Assembly: GCF_038066715.1 (NCBI RefSeq)
Contig: NZ_JBBUKT010000001.1
Span: 868,001-932,000, forward strand
Source of the DNA: Luteolibacter sp. Y139
Lineage (GTDB): Bacteria; Verrucomicrobiota; Verrucomicrobiia; Verrucomicrobiales; Akkermansiaceae
Direction of reading: 5' to 3'
DNA length: 64,000 bases
Shown: piece after piece, positions 16,261-25,836 of the stretch
Layout: every line of letters starts with the position of its first letter
Position numbering within the stretch: the stretch's first letter is position 1
The notes under the pieces: generated by a model
The model's database searches: none
Told to the model about the DNA's origin: nothing
Seen by the model: the letters and a program-made list of their open reading frames with translations, nothing else
Position numbers and translations under genes: made by a program

Positions 16261-19200
16261 ATGTACCCCACGCAACAAAACCGCAGTCTTCGCCTCGCCA
16301 TCCTCGCCGCTGGCCTCGGCACGAGCCTTTCCAATGGAGCCATCCTCGTCAGCCTCGATCCATCGACGGCCCTCTACGACAGCAATATCAAAGGCATCGT
16401 AAATGACGGCGGCACCGCTGGCAGCCAGTCCGGTATTCCGGTCCTCGGAGATACCGAGCACGTGAAGGGCCTCACCTTCAATATCGCCTTTACCCCGACA
16501 GCTGCCGACCTCGATCGCGCCGTGCCGGCCGATGCACGCACGGTGCTGCTGATTGAGATTGGCGGCACCTCGAATGGCTTCGGCCTCTATCTCATCGATG
16601 GCGTGCCGACCGTCCTGTCGAAGCAAGGCTCGAATGATGCAACGCTGCCCGCTTCACTCAACGACACCTCACTCAATGCGATCGCGGTGCAGAGCCCGAT
16701 CGGCAAGCTGAACGCGGGCACTGCTTACACCTTCTCCGCATCATGGAATCACCTCGGCACTTTGGAGCTGAAGGTTCAACCGGACGGTGGCAGCGCGGTG
16801 GTCTCTTCCCACGCGATCTCCGGCACGCCCGGCAACTGGTCCGGAAACGACACGCTCTCGGTCAAAACAATCTCGGCGGCGAACGCCGGCGGCCTGGCAG
16901 GAAACAACGCCGGCAACGTCTTCGGCCCGCCCTTCGACGTTAACAATGCCTTCAGCTTCGCCGGTTCCGTGAGCCGGGCCTTGTTCTGGAACGCCTCCTC
17001 CGTCACGCCGCCGGTAGCTACGGCACCCGTCGTACTTGGCTTCGAGGCAACCTCCCTCCCCTCCACGGGCAAGGTCCGGCTTCATTGGCGGGTCACTGAA
17101 GGCGGTGCACCCGCGGCTACCAACCTCGTGATCAAGTCCGGTGAAACCATTATCCATACGCCCTCCACGTTGGAGAACTTCGCCGACGTGAACGCAAGCG
17201 GAGCGACGAACTTCACGATCAGCGCCACCAATGCCACCGGCACGACCACGAAGAACTCGAGCGTCGCGGCGGATACTGCCTTCTCCGCAGAGGTTCGCGC
17301 AGATTCGCCTGTCGCTTGGTTCCGTTTCAATGATCAAGCTGGATCATCCCTCATCGCCGACTCCGCTGAAAATGCCGCGCCCCACGATGGCCGGATCTTT
17401 GGCCAACCGGTGAGCGGCAGCAGCGGCTTCGTCGATGGTGCCGCACTCTTCGACGGTGGCAGCGGCATCATTTCGAATACCATCCTCGACCCTGCCAATC
17501 TCACTTCCGGCTTCACCGTGGAAGCCGTCATCCGCCGGGCTCCGGGAGTAATCGGAGCGAACCCGGTGGTCTTGGCGCAACGCGGCACGACTGGACGCTT
17601 CCATCTCACCTCATCTGCCGACGGCAAGCTGCTCACCGACATCGGTGGCGGCGAAGTAAAGCACTCCGACGGCAAGCTTCACGACAATCAGTGGGCTCAC
17701 GTCGCCGTGGTGGTAGATCGGCTGCACACGGAGGTGCGCTGGTACATCGATGGTGTCCTCGCCGGCTCCAGCGCCGACGGATTGAATCCCGACGGAACCA
17801 CCTTCAATCCCAACTTCACCGTCGAGTCCGCAACTGGCGAGTGGATCATCGGCCTGGGTAAAGCGCTCACCGGAAACTACTGGAAGGGCAACATCGACGA
17901 GATCGCCGTTTATGACCGCGTGCTCGACGATCCGAATGGCGACGCGGACCGGTCCGACTCACGCGTTGATGAACACCGCAATGCATGGTGGAGCGAAACC
18001 ACCGGCCTGCTCGATTTCAGCGCGTCCAAGACTACGGTCAACTCCGGCGATCCCGTCCAGCTCATCACCAAGGTGGGACCAGACATCACCTCCGTCACGA
18101 TCGACCATGGCGTCGGCACCGTGCCCCTGGTGAACGGCACCGCGACCATCACGGTTAACCCCGCGGTCACCACGACCTATCAGGTCACCGCAACCGGCCC
18201 CGGTGGCAACGTCACGAGCAGCGTGAGCGTGACCGCCCTGCAATACCAGGCACCGATCGTCAAAGGCTTCGCCGTCACCAAGCTCGGCACGCCCGGCCAG
18301 GTGCGCCTGCATTGGAAAGTCTCCCAAGGTGAAGCCACGAATCCGACCACGCTGTCAATCAAAGCAGGCGCGACCGAACTTCACGTCCCCACTGCACTCC
18401 AGGGCTTCGCGGATGTCGACGCCGGTTCAGCCAACGCCTTCACCCTCACAGCGGTCAACGCCACCGGCACCACCAACGCCAATACCGCTCTCGATGCCGA
18501 GAACAACTTCTCCGCGGCAGTCCGGGCGGATGCGCCTGTCGCATGGTACCGCTTCAATGAGCCAGCGGGCACTGAACTCTTCGTAGACTCCGCCGACAAC
18601 GGCGCACCGCATAATGGCCGCGCCACCGGCACCCCGGTGAGCGGCGTGGCAGGCGTCGTGGACGGTGCCATCTCGCTCGATGCGAACGGCGGCGTGGTCA
18701 CCGATCTGATCCTCAACCCCGGCCAACTCGATCCCGGCTTCACTATCGAAACCGTGGTGCGCCGCGATGCCGCCATCAACACGTTGAACCGCGCCATCGT
18801 TAGCCAAGCGGATCTCAACGGCACCGGCCGCGTGCTGCTGTCCCTCTCCGACGCCAATGGCACGCCTCGCACCTATCTCGGTCAAGGCGTGCGCAAGGAT
18901 GCGGACGCCAACGTGGCAGCGGAAACGTGGGCCCACCTCGCGGTCGTGGTCGATGCACTGCACACTGAAGTGCGCTGGTATCTCGACGGCCAGCTGGTCG
19001 GATCCACCAAGGACGGCACCAATCCCGACGGCAGCACCTTCGATCCGAACTTCATCTTCGAAGCCTCGGAAGGCGCATGGAACATCGGCGTGCAGAAGAC
19101 ACTCACCGCCGACCTGTGGCGTGGCGAGATTGATGAGGTCGCCATCTATAACACCCTTCTCGATGACCCCGATGCAGATGGTGACAAGGCCGACTCCCAC

Positions 19201-19710
19201 ATCGCTGCCCACCGCGCAGCGTGGTGGAGCGAAACGTCCGGCATCATCCAGCTCAGCACTGCCGCAGCCTCCATCAATCCCGGTCAATCCACCGATCTGA
19301 CGATCAAGGTGGGCCCCGATATCACCTCGGCGAGCATCGACCACGGCATCGGCAATGTCCCGTTGGTGAATGGCAATGCGATCGTTCCCCTCAATCCCAC
19401 CGCCACTACGACCTATACGATCACTTTCAGCGGTCCCGGTGGCACCTTCACGCAGACCGTCACAGTCACCGTGGCCGACCCTGCGCCGCCGGCCATCACC
19501 TCCAGCTCGATCCAAGGTGGCAATTTCGTCCTGAACTTCACCGGCGCTCCTTCGAAGACTTACGCCGTCCGCGGATCCGCCACGCTGGCGACCTTCAATG
19601 AAGACCTGGGCACGGTGACCACCAATGCCAGCGGCGCAGGCACCGTGACCATTCCGATCACGCCGGGTGCCACCGCAGCCCGCTTCTTCCGCATCGAGGA
19701 GCTCCCGTGA
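16261..19710 (+). CDS. Secreted LamG-repeat protein
   Basis: A 1149-residue secreted protein. The signal peptide MYPTQQNRSLRLAILAAGLG leads into a domain beginning AILVSLDPSTALYD. Two tandem modules of about 409 residues follow (from residues 255 and 664). Each has a short linker domain (VRLHWKVSQG type), a LamG/concanavalin-like domain (VAWYRFNEPAG, EVRWYLDGQLVGS, GEIDEVAIYNTLLDD) and an Ig-like piece (TVTVADP). The C-terminus (TYAVRGSATL onward, ending FFRIEELP) resembles a sorting or anchoring module common in Verrucomicrobia. It may bind carbohydrate at the surface. First gene of the operon; Verru_Chthon A begins 22 bases later. Confidence 0.8.
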   Translation: MYPTQQNRSLRLAILAAGLGTSLSNGAILVSLDPSTALYDSNIKGIVNDGGTAGSQSGIPVLGDTEHVKGLTFNIAFTPTAADLDRAVPADARTVLLIEIGGTSNGFGLYLIDGVPTVLSKQGSNDATLPASLNDTSLNAIAVQSPIGKLNAGTAYTFSASWNHLGTLELKVQPDGGSAVVSSHAISGTPGNWSGNDTLSVKTISAANAGGLAGNNAGNVFGPPFDVNNAFSFAGSVSRALFWNASSVTPPVATAPVVLGFEATSLPSTGKVRLHWRVTEGGAPAATNLVIKSGETIIHTPSTLENFADVNASGATNFTISATNATGTTTKNSSVAADTAFSAEVRADSPVAWFRFNDQAGSSLIADSAENAAPHDGRIFGQPVSGSSGFVDGAALFDGGSGIISNTILDPANLTSGFTVEAVIRRAPGVIGANPVVLAQRGTTGRFHLTSSADGKLLTDIGGGEVKHSDGKLHDNQWAHVAVVVDRLHTEVRWYIDGVLAGSSADGLNPDGTTFNPNFTVESATGEWIIGLGKALTGNYWKGNIDEIAVYDRVLDDPNGDADRSDSRVDEHRNAWWSETTGLLDFSASKTTVNSGDPVQLITKVGPDITSVTIDHGVGTVPLVNGTATITVNPAVTTTYQVTATGPGGNVTSSVSVTALQYQAPIVKGFAVTKLGTPGQVRLHWKVSQGEATNPTTLSIKAGATELHVPTALQGFADVDAGSANAFTLTAVNATGTTNANTALDAENNFSAAVRADAPVAWYRFNEPAGTELFVDSADNGAPHNGRATGTPVSGVAGVVDGAISLDANGGVVTDLILNPGQLDPGFTIETVVRRDAAINTLNRAIVSQADLNGTGRVLLSLSDANGTPRTYLGQGVRKDADANVAAETWAHLAVVVDALHTEVRWYLDGQLVGSTKDGTNPDGSTFDPNFIFEASEGAWNIGVQKTLTADLWRGEIDEVAIYNTLLDDPDADGDKADSHIAAHRAAWWSETSGIIQLSTAAASINPGQSTDLTIKVGPDITSASIDHGIGNVPLVNGNAIVPLNPTATTTYTITFSGPGGTFTQTVTVTVADPAPPAITSSSIQGGNFVLNFTGAPSKTYAVRGSATLATFNEDLGTVTTNASGAGTVTIPITPGATAARFFRIEELP
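17023..18249 (+). repeat. Internal repeat 1 of the LamG protein
   Basis: First copy of a 1227-base coding duplication (409 residues). Copies share VAW(F/Y)RFN, EVRWY(I/L)DG, KVGPDITS and (S/T)IDHG(V/I)G motifs, with many substitutions, so the duplication is not very recent. Confidence 0.75.
18250..19482 (+). repeat. Internal repeat 2 of the LamG protein
   Basis: Second copy, beginning at the equivalent APIVKGF position and ending at the boundary with the C-terminal module. Aligns with 17023-18249 along its length. Confidence 0.75.
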
Positions 19711-19732
19711 GCCCATCCGTTTCCAATTCGAC

Positions 19733-22700
19733 ATGACTTCGCCTCTTCCAAGACCGTCCGCCGAAAAGGGCTTTGCCCTCGTGGTGTCGATGATGCTGCT
19801 CGTGCTCCTGCTCGTGCTGGCGGTCGGACTGCTCTCGCTGTCCACGATCAGCCTGCGAGCCTCCTCCCACGATGTCCTGCTTCAGCAGGCCCGTGCGAAT
19901 GCCCGCCTCGCCCTGCAGCTCGCCATCGGCGAGTTGCAGGCGAGCGCTGGCCCGGACCAGCGCGTCACCGCTACCGCCGCGGTGCATGACAAGGGCAAGC
20001 AGCCGCATCTCACCGGCGTGTGGGACGGCTGGAAGTGGAAGGGCGAAGGCAGCGCACCGGACTGGAAGAAGGAGAAGAGCGATCGTTTCCGTGGTTGGCT
20101 GATCTCCTCGCCCGACCCGCAGCGGACGGGCGAGGAGACCTACGTTGAGCAAGAGCCTGACAGCGAAAGCATCAAGCTCATCGGCGGCGACGATGATGTG
20201 AAGGCTGAGCTGGTGGGTGTAGAAGGCTCACAGGACCAGCGCTTCGCCTGGGGAGTCTTCGACGAATCCCAAAAAGCATCCATCTCGCTGCCGCACGATG
20301 ATGCCAAGTCCTTCGCCGACTCCTATGACCGCAACGGTTCCGCCGCCGGACTCGGCTTCAAAGCCGTGAAGAAATGGGAGACGCTGGCCGACGAAAAGAC
20401 GGAAACCACAAAGCTTGTCACCACCGGACAAGCCCGCCTCGCCGGACTTGAAAAAAAGGATGCCAGCTTCCACGACCTGACCACCGGCAGCCTCGGACTC
20501 CTCACCAATTCCGCAGACGGAGGTTGGCAACAGGATCTCTCCCGCCTGTTCGATGCACCCGCGCTACCCACCGAGTTTGCGTCGCGCTTTCTCTACTCCG
20601 GCCAGAACAGCCCGCTGGTCCCGCTGCCGGGCCGCTTCACTGGTGCGAACCCGCTGCCCAGCCCCGATCCATCGTGGTCATTGCTGCATTCGCACTATCG
20701 CTCCTTCACCAAGCTTTCCAACAATGCGATCGATGCCTCCGTTTCCTCCGTGACGGCACGACCCACCGCGAGCACCGCGGCCTCGCAATTGCTGCGCCAC
20801 AAGGCCTTCAGCGAACAACAGCTCGCCCCGATCATCGCCAAGGCCCAGTTCGTCTTCAGCCTCGCCTTCGGGTACAATGGGGAAACCCTGGACAACATGT
20901 GGGCCGATGGCAGCGCCCGCAAGACACCCGTCAACCAACGCGACGAATACATCACCTGGCTCGTCATCGATCCCGTCATCACGCTGTGGAATCCCTACAA
21001 CGTGCCGATGCGCTTCACCGGCGCACGGGTCGAGCTCTACCGCATCCCCCTCGCCTTCCGGATCTATAAGAACGGCCAGCTCATCAACACCGAGTACACG
21101 AAGCTGACCAATGCCCACACGGTGGAAGACTTCAAGACCCGCCAGGCACGTTTCTATCGCCTGAACATCTTGCCTGAGGACGGCGCGGACGAGCGCATTC
21201 TCGAACCGGGTGAACATGTCGTATTTACCGCGCACAATCACAAAATGCACGGCGGGCATGACTACAACCTGACGGGTGTCACGCTTCGTCCCGGTTTTCA
21301 CCCGCCTGCCGGAAATGCCAGCGATCTCGAAGTCGGTGGCGTCACCACACAGAACATCTTCGTAAACTCGAACGGCGTCTCTTCCGGCAAGGACTACGGC
21401 AAGACCGTCCGCACCATCGCCGTGAAGGGCGGTGACCGCATCCAGCTTGAAGTAAAGGCGGAGCGCGCGGGCATCGACAACTTCAAGGAAACCGGCGGCA
21501 AGGAAGTGACCGGCTTCCTCAAATACTACCTCGGCGGCGGCAATGTCTCGCGTCTGTTAGGCGGCGTGGAACTCGACTACGGCGACCGCGAAGGCGAACT
21601 GCTGCAGTACTACCCAAAGGAAGATCTGCCGACCATCGTGGTCAATCCCGACATCCCGAAGGGCAGCACCGCTGGCCTCAATCCCGCCCGCCATGCCCTG
21701 CGCTTCAAGGAGCCCTTCCTCATCGCATCCTTCCAGGAAAAAACCGAGCGCGACTCGCGCTTCCCCTCTCGCTCGTGGATCAACAACGCACCGGTGAACC
21801 TCTACGCTTCCGAGGGCATCGATCAGACCGAGGACTTCTCACATCACCAGTATGAAATGAAGTGGGAAGTCATGACCGACTGGCCGCCGAACAGCCCCAC
21901 GATCGAGATCAGCAATACCAACAATCGCGGCTACGGCGGTCCCGGAATTTACGCGCAGAGCGGCTCCGAGTTCGCCACCTTCGCCAGCCTGCCGCTCGGC
22001 CCCGCGCACTCGCTGGCGCAGCTCCGCCACGCGCCGCTCAATGCCGGCGGTCAGCTCCCGCTCACCAGCCAGGTCGTTGCAAACTCCTTCGCGCCACCAC
22101 TGCTTGAAAATGGCAAGGTGAGATCGAGCGCAGGCAGCCGCACTTACCTCGACCACTCGTATCTGGCGAACAATGCCCTGTTCGATTCCTGGTTCCTTTC
22201 CAGTGTCGCGAATCATCCGGCACTTCCCGGAGCCGCAGCACGGACACCGGAGGACTTGCTCGAAAGCTTCTTCACGGAAAGCAAGCCACTGCCGAACCGG
22301 CGCTTCCTACCCTACGCCGGTGGCGAGGAGAAGGACGATCTGATCCAGCGTCTCTCAGGCTCGAACGAAGCCTATCGGGAAATCGCCGCTCACCTTCTGA
22401 TCGATGCACCGTTCAACGTGAACTCGACCAGCGTCTCGGCCTGGCAAGCGCTGCTCGCCTCGAACTTCGGTGCGTCAGTGCCGCTCATCGATGACGGCTC
22501 GCTGAAGCTTCACGATGGTGAAGGCCTACCCGTATCGCGCCACTCGCACGTTGACGCGGGCGACTATGAATCCGCCGGTTCCGGCATCGATGCGGACCAC
22601 GCGAAGTGGAATGGCTATCGTCGCCTGACCGAAGAACAGATCGAGAAGCTTGCCAAGGAGATCGTCACCGAGGTCAAGCAGCGTGGCCCGTTCACGTCGC

Positions 22701-23122
22701 TTGCCGAGTTCGTGAACCGCCGGCCGGGTGGCGGCGACCTCGCCCGCAGCGGAGCCCTGCAAGCCGCACTCGAGCACGCGGGGCTCAATGACGCCGTGCT
22801 CGATGCCACCCACAACCTCGATGGCAACGGCAACACCGCCGACGGCGCTCCTGCCGTAATCAATCAAGGCGACCTCCTCACACCACTCGCTCCCCAACTC
22901 GTCGTCCGCGGCGATACCTTCCGCATCCGCACCTATGGCGAGGCCGCCGACGGCCACGGCTCGAAGGTCCGCGCCTGGGCCGAGGCCGTCGTCCAGCGCG
23001 TGCCGGAGTTCGTCGATCCCACGGACAAAGCCACTGCCGCCCCATCTTCCATCATCAACCAAACCTTTGGCCGCCGCTTCGAGCTCGTCTCGTTCCGCTG
23101 GCTGAAGCCCGAGGAAATCTAA
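19733..23122 (+). CDS. Verru_Chthon cassette protein A
   Basis: A 1129-residue protein starting with a type IV pilin-like N-terminus: charged leader MTSPLPRPSAEKG, then GFALVVSMMLLVLLLVLAVGLLSLSTISLRASS. The K-G/F junction is a plausible prepilin-peptidase site, as in PilX/GspK minor pilins. The long globular part contains LDPSYL-type motifs and a C-terminal helical domain (TEEQIEKLAKEIVTEVKQRGPFTSLAEFVNRR) that resembles GspK/PilX helix-hairpin modules. It matches, from memory, the TIGR02600 family of Verrucomicrobia. No cassette protein B, C or D follows here. I chose the ATG at 19733. Probably displayed on or through a pilus-like apparatus; function unknown. Confidence 0.82.
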   Translation: MTSPLPRPSAEKGFALVVSMMLLVLLLVLAVGLLSLSTISLRASSHDVLLQQARANARLALQLAIGELQASAGPDQRVTATAAVHDKGKQPHLTGVWDGWKWKGEGSAPDWKKEKSDRFRGWLISSPDPQRTGEETYVEQEPDSESIKLIGGDDDVKAELVGVEGSQDQRFAWGVFDESQKASISLPHDDAKSFADSYDRNGSAAGLGFKAVKKWETLADEKTETTKLVTTGQARLAGLEKKDASFHDLTTGSLGLLTNSADGGWQQDLSRLFDAPALPTEFASRFLYSGQNSPLVPLPGRFTGANPLPSPDPSWSLLHSHYRSFTKLSNNAIDASVSSVTARPTASTAASQLLRHKAFSEQQLAPIIAKAQFVFSLAFGYNGETLDNMWADGSARKTPVNQRDEYITWLVIDPVITLWNPYNVPMRFTGARVELYRIPLAFRIYKNGQLINTEYTKLTNAHTVEDFKTRQARFYRLNILPEDGADERILEPGEHVVFTAHNHKMHGGHDYNLTGVTLRPGFHPPAGNASDLEVGGVTTQNIFVNSNGVSSGKDYGKTVRTIAVKGGDRIQLEVKAERAGIDNFKETGGKEVTGFLKYYLGGGNVSRLLGGVELDYGDREGELLQYYPKEDLPTIVVNPDIPKGSTAGLNPARHALRFKEPFLIASFQEKTERDSRFPSRSWINNAPVNLYASEGIDQTEDFSHHQYEMKWEVMTDWPPNSPTIEISNTNNRGYGGPGIYAQSGSEFATFASLPLGPAHSLAQLRHAPLNAGGQLPLTSQVVANSFAPPLLENGKVRSSAGSRTYLDHSYLANNALFDSWFLSSVANHPALPGAAARTPEDLLESFFTESKPLPNRRFLPYAGGEEKDDLIQRLSGSNEAYREIAAHLLIDAPFNVNSTSVSAWQALLASNFGASVPLIDDGSLKLHDGEGLPVSRHSHVDAGDYESAGSGIDADHAKWNGYRRLTEEQIEKLAKEIVTEVKQRGPFTSLAEFVNRRPGGGDLARSGALQAALEHAGLNDAVLDATHNLDGNGNTADGAPAVINQGDLLTPLAPQLVVRGDTFRIRTYGEAADGHGSKVRAWAEAVVQRVPEFVDPTDKATAAPSSIINQTFGRRFELVSFRWLKPEEI

Positions 23123-23140
23123 CACCCACTCACACACGCC

Positions 23141-23830
23141 ATGAAACACATCGCCGTCCTCATCGCCCTAGCCTCATCACTCCATGCAGCTCCGGAAACC
23201 CGGAGCATCCAGGCATCCTTCTACTGCTTCCAGTATGCCCCGGGCATCCAGTCGATCGAAGTGCCCGATGGCGCAGCCGGCCAGTCGATCCGCCTCTCCA
23301 CCGCGAACATCACGCCTGCCGTGAACTTGGCACTCACCGGTAGTGACGCGCTCGTCTTCACCAGCGGTGACAAGACCAAGCCCGCAGCCCGCGTGACGAT
23401 TCCCGGCGAACTTAGCAAGGCACTCATCGTCCTGATTCCAGCTCCCGCCGGCAGCCCGGAGCCTTACCGCGGCTTCGCCCTCGACTATGCCCGTGATCGC
23501 TTCCCGCTCGGCACCTACCGGCTGGTGAATGTCTCGAAGCACCCGGTGCGCGGTGCGATCGGACGCAGCTACGCCGAGGTAAGCCCCGGCGGCGTCGCCG
23601 GCATCGAACTTCAAGGCGATGAAGGCGCAACTCAAGGGCTCAAATTCGAGTTCAATGAAAAGGGCAAGTGGAACCGGCTCACCGAATCCCGTGCCGCTGT
23701 CCGTCGTGATCGCCGTTGGTTGGTCTGCGTCTATCAGGACCCATCAACCCAGCGCATCAACCTGCGCAGCATTCCGGACCGCGACTATCCCGTCACCGCT
23801 CCGACCGCGACAGCCTCCATTGCCGAATGA
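23141..23830 (+). CDS. Secreted protein of unknown function
   Basis: A 229-residue protein with a short signal peptide (MKHIAVLIALASSLHA). The body is beta-rich: SIQASFYCFQYAPGIQSIEV, RVTIPGELSKALIVLIPAP, RLVNVSKHPVRGAIG and LVCVYQDPSTQRINLRSIPD. No enzyme motif is visible. It starts 18 bases after the Verru_Chthon A stop, and its own stop overlaps the sulfatase start (ATGA). It is presumably a partner of the cassette protein; I cannot assign a role. Confidence 0.75.
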   Translation: MKHIAVLIALASSLHAAPETRSIQASFYCFQYAPGIQSIEVPDGAAGQSIRLSTANITPAVNLALTGSDALVFTSGDKTKPAARVTIPGELSKALIVLIPAPAGSPEPYRGFALDYARDRFPLGTYRLVNVSKHPVRGAIGRSYAEVSPGGVAGIELQGDEGATQGLKFEFNEKGKWNRLTESRAAVRRDRRWLVCVYQDPSTQRINLRSIPDRDYPVTAPTATASIAE

Positions 23831-25701
23831 AACTCTCTCCAACATTCACTACCATGAAATCGAACTACATGCTGCTCGGCCTGCTGGCCGCCCTCGCCCT
23901 TCCCGCTCACGCGGAGCGGAAGCCGAATATCCTCCTCATCGTGGCCGATGACCTCGGCTGGGGCGAGCTCACCTCGCAGGGTTTCACCAAGGACATCCCC
24001 ACGCCGAACATCGACAGCATCTCGGCGAATGGCATCCGCTTCACCAATGGCTACGTCAGCGGCCCCTATTGCAGCCCGACCCGTGCCGGCCTTCTTACCG
24101 GCCGCTACCAGCAGCGCTTCGGCCACGAGTTCAATCCGGGGCCGCCGACTGAGGCGAATCAGGCCGTGGGGCTTTCACTGCAGGAAACGACGATCGGCAA
24201 TCGCCTCAAGTCCGCTGGCTACGCCACCGGTTGGTTCGGGAAGTCGCACCTCGGCAGTGCGCCCGAGTTCCATCCGCAGAAGCGTGGCTTTGATGAGTTC
24301 TACGGATTCCTCGGCGGAGCTCACAGCTACGTGAATACCGGGCAAGGACCAAACGGCATCTTCCACGGCACCGAGCAGGTGAAGGATCCCGGCTATCTCA
24401 CCGAGGCCTTTGCACGCGAAGCCGCGTCCTTCATCGAGAAGAAGAAGGATGAGCAGTGGTTCGTTTACCTGCCGTTCAATGCGGTTCACGCGCCCCTGGA
24501 GACGCTCGAGAAGTACGAGAGTCGCTTTACTTCGATCTCCGATCCGAAGCGCCGCAAGTTCGCCGCGCTTCTGTCGGCGCTCGATGACTCCGTCGGCACC
24601 GTGCTAAACAAGGTCCGCGATCTGAAGCTGGAAGAAGACACGCTCGTCTATTTCATCAGCGACAACGGCGGCCCCACCCCTTCGACGACCTCCGGCAACG
24701 GATCGCTGAAAGGCTACAAGGCTCAGACCTCCGAGGGCGGCATCCGCGTGCCCTTCGCCATCCAGTGGAAAGGCAAGATCCCTGCCGGCAGAGTGGACGA
24801 TCGTCCCGTTATCCAGCTCGATCTTCTCCCGACCACCCTCGCTGCCGCCGGCGTGGAAGTCGATCCCGGGTGGAAGCTCGATGGCGTAAACCTGCTGCCC
24901 TACATTAAGGACGGCAAGACCGAGGCACCGCATGAAACCCTCTTCTGGCGCTTCGGCCAGCAGATCGCCGTCCGCAAGGGCGACTGGAAGCTGGTGAAGT
25001 CCGTTGCCGATGAGAATGCACGGGGTGGAGCGGGAGCCGCCAGCACCGAAGGCGCGAAGCTCTATAATCTCGCCAACGACATCGGTGAGAAGAACGACCT
25101 CGCCGCCAATCATCCCGAAAAGGTGAAGGAACTCTCCGATGCCTGGAACGCATGGAATTCCACATTGGTCGATCCGAAGTGGACGCCCGGTGCCGGCCCT
25201 CGTCGCAATGCCAACCGTGGTGAGCAGGTCACCAGCAATGCCTCGCACACTGGGCCATGGAAATCCGGCGACGTATTGGCCGGCCAAGACTCGCCCCAGA
25301 TCGAAGGCAAGGGCTTCACCGTCGCCGCAGAGATCGATGGTGACGCCAAGGACGGTGTGATCGTCGCCCAAGGAGGGAACGCTCGCGGCTACGCCCTGCA
25401 CCTCGCTGAAGGCAAGTTGGTCTTCTCGACGCGCAACGGCGGCGAACTGTCCTCGGTTGTTGCCACCGAAGCTTTGGCCACTGGCAGTCACAAGGTGCAA
25501 GCCGCGGTCGATGCGGCCGGCCAAGTGAAGCTCAGTGTGGACGGCAAGCAAGTCGGAGAAGGCAAGCTCGCCAGCTTGATTGAGCGCCGTCCCGGCGAAG
25601 GCCTCACCGTAGGCAACGACGGCGGTGCTCCGGTCGGCGAATATGCCGCTCCGCACACCTTCAGTGGCAAGGTCGCCAATGTCACGGTGACCACTCTCTA
25701 A
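23827..25701 (+). CDS. Secreted sulfatase (arylsulfatase / GalNAc-6-sulfatase type) with C-terminal lectin-like domain
   Basis: A 624-residue type I sulfatase that hydrolyses sulfate esters. The formylglycine motif is C82-S-P-T-R86 in YCSPTRAG. Metal-binding residues are in ILLIVADDLGWGE, and WFGKSHLG carries the conserved lysine and histidine. The active-site Cys must be converted to formylglycine by an enzyme not seen here. Residues from about 480 form a LamG-like domain (GFTVAAEIDGDAKDGVIVAQGG, VKLSVDGKQVG) that probably binds glycan. The signal peptide is MLLGLLAALALPAHA. Start at 23827 overlaps the upstream stop; 23854 is an alternative. It likely attacks sulfated polysaccharide. Confidence 0.9.
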   Translation: MKLSPTFTTMKSNYMLLGLLAALALPAHAERKPNILLIVADDLGWGELTSQGFTKDIPTPNIDSISANGIRFTNGYVSGPYCSPTRAGLLTGRYQQRFGHEFNPGPPTEANQAVGLSLQETTIGNRLKSAGYATGWFGKSHLGSAPEFHPQKRGFDEFYGFLGGAHSYVNTGQGPNGIFHGTEQVKDPGYLTEAFAREAASFIEKKKDEQWFVYLPFNAVHAPLETLEKYESRFTSISDPKRRKFAALLSALDDSVGTVLNKVRDLKLEEDTLVYFISDNGGPTPSTTSGNGSLKGYKAQTSEGGIRVPFAIQWKGKIPAGRVDDRPVIQLDLLPTTLAAAGVEVDPGWKLDGVNLLPYIKDGKTEAPHETLFWRFGQQIAVRKGDWKLVKSVADENARGGAGAASTEGAKLYNLANDIGEKNDLAANHPEKVKELSDAWNAWNSTLVDPKWTPGAGPRRNANRGEQVTSNASHTGPWKSGDVLAGQDSPQIEGKGFTVAAEIDGDAKDGVIVAQGGNARGYALHLAEGKLVFSTRNGGELSSVVATEALATGSHKVQAAVDAAGQVKLSVDGKQVGEGKLASLIERRPGEGLTVGNDGGAPVGEYAAPHTFSGKVANVTVTTL

Positions 25702-25721
25702 CCGCCGGTGGCGGCTAAGAA

Positions 25722-25757
25722 GGGCGCGGTCCGCACCGGTCTCCGCGGACCGCGCCC
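25722..25757 (+). terminator. Strong hairpin between sulfatase and PSD1 genes
   Basis: A 13-bp perfect GC-rich stem (GGGCGCGGTCCGC with its complement) and a 10-base loop, followed by AATTTT. It lies 20 bases after the sulfatase stop and about 80 bases before the next start. It probably ends most transcripts there or reduces expression of the two downstream genes. Confidence 0.7.
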
Positions 25758-25836
25758 AATTTTCCCGGCCCTCCGCCTTCTGAAAAGGCGGCTCCTGCGT
25801 GAGCTGTGCCCTGATCCCAACAACTCTCTTCATCTC

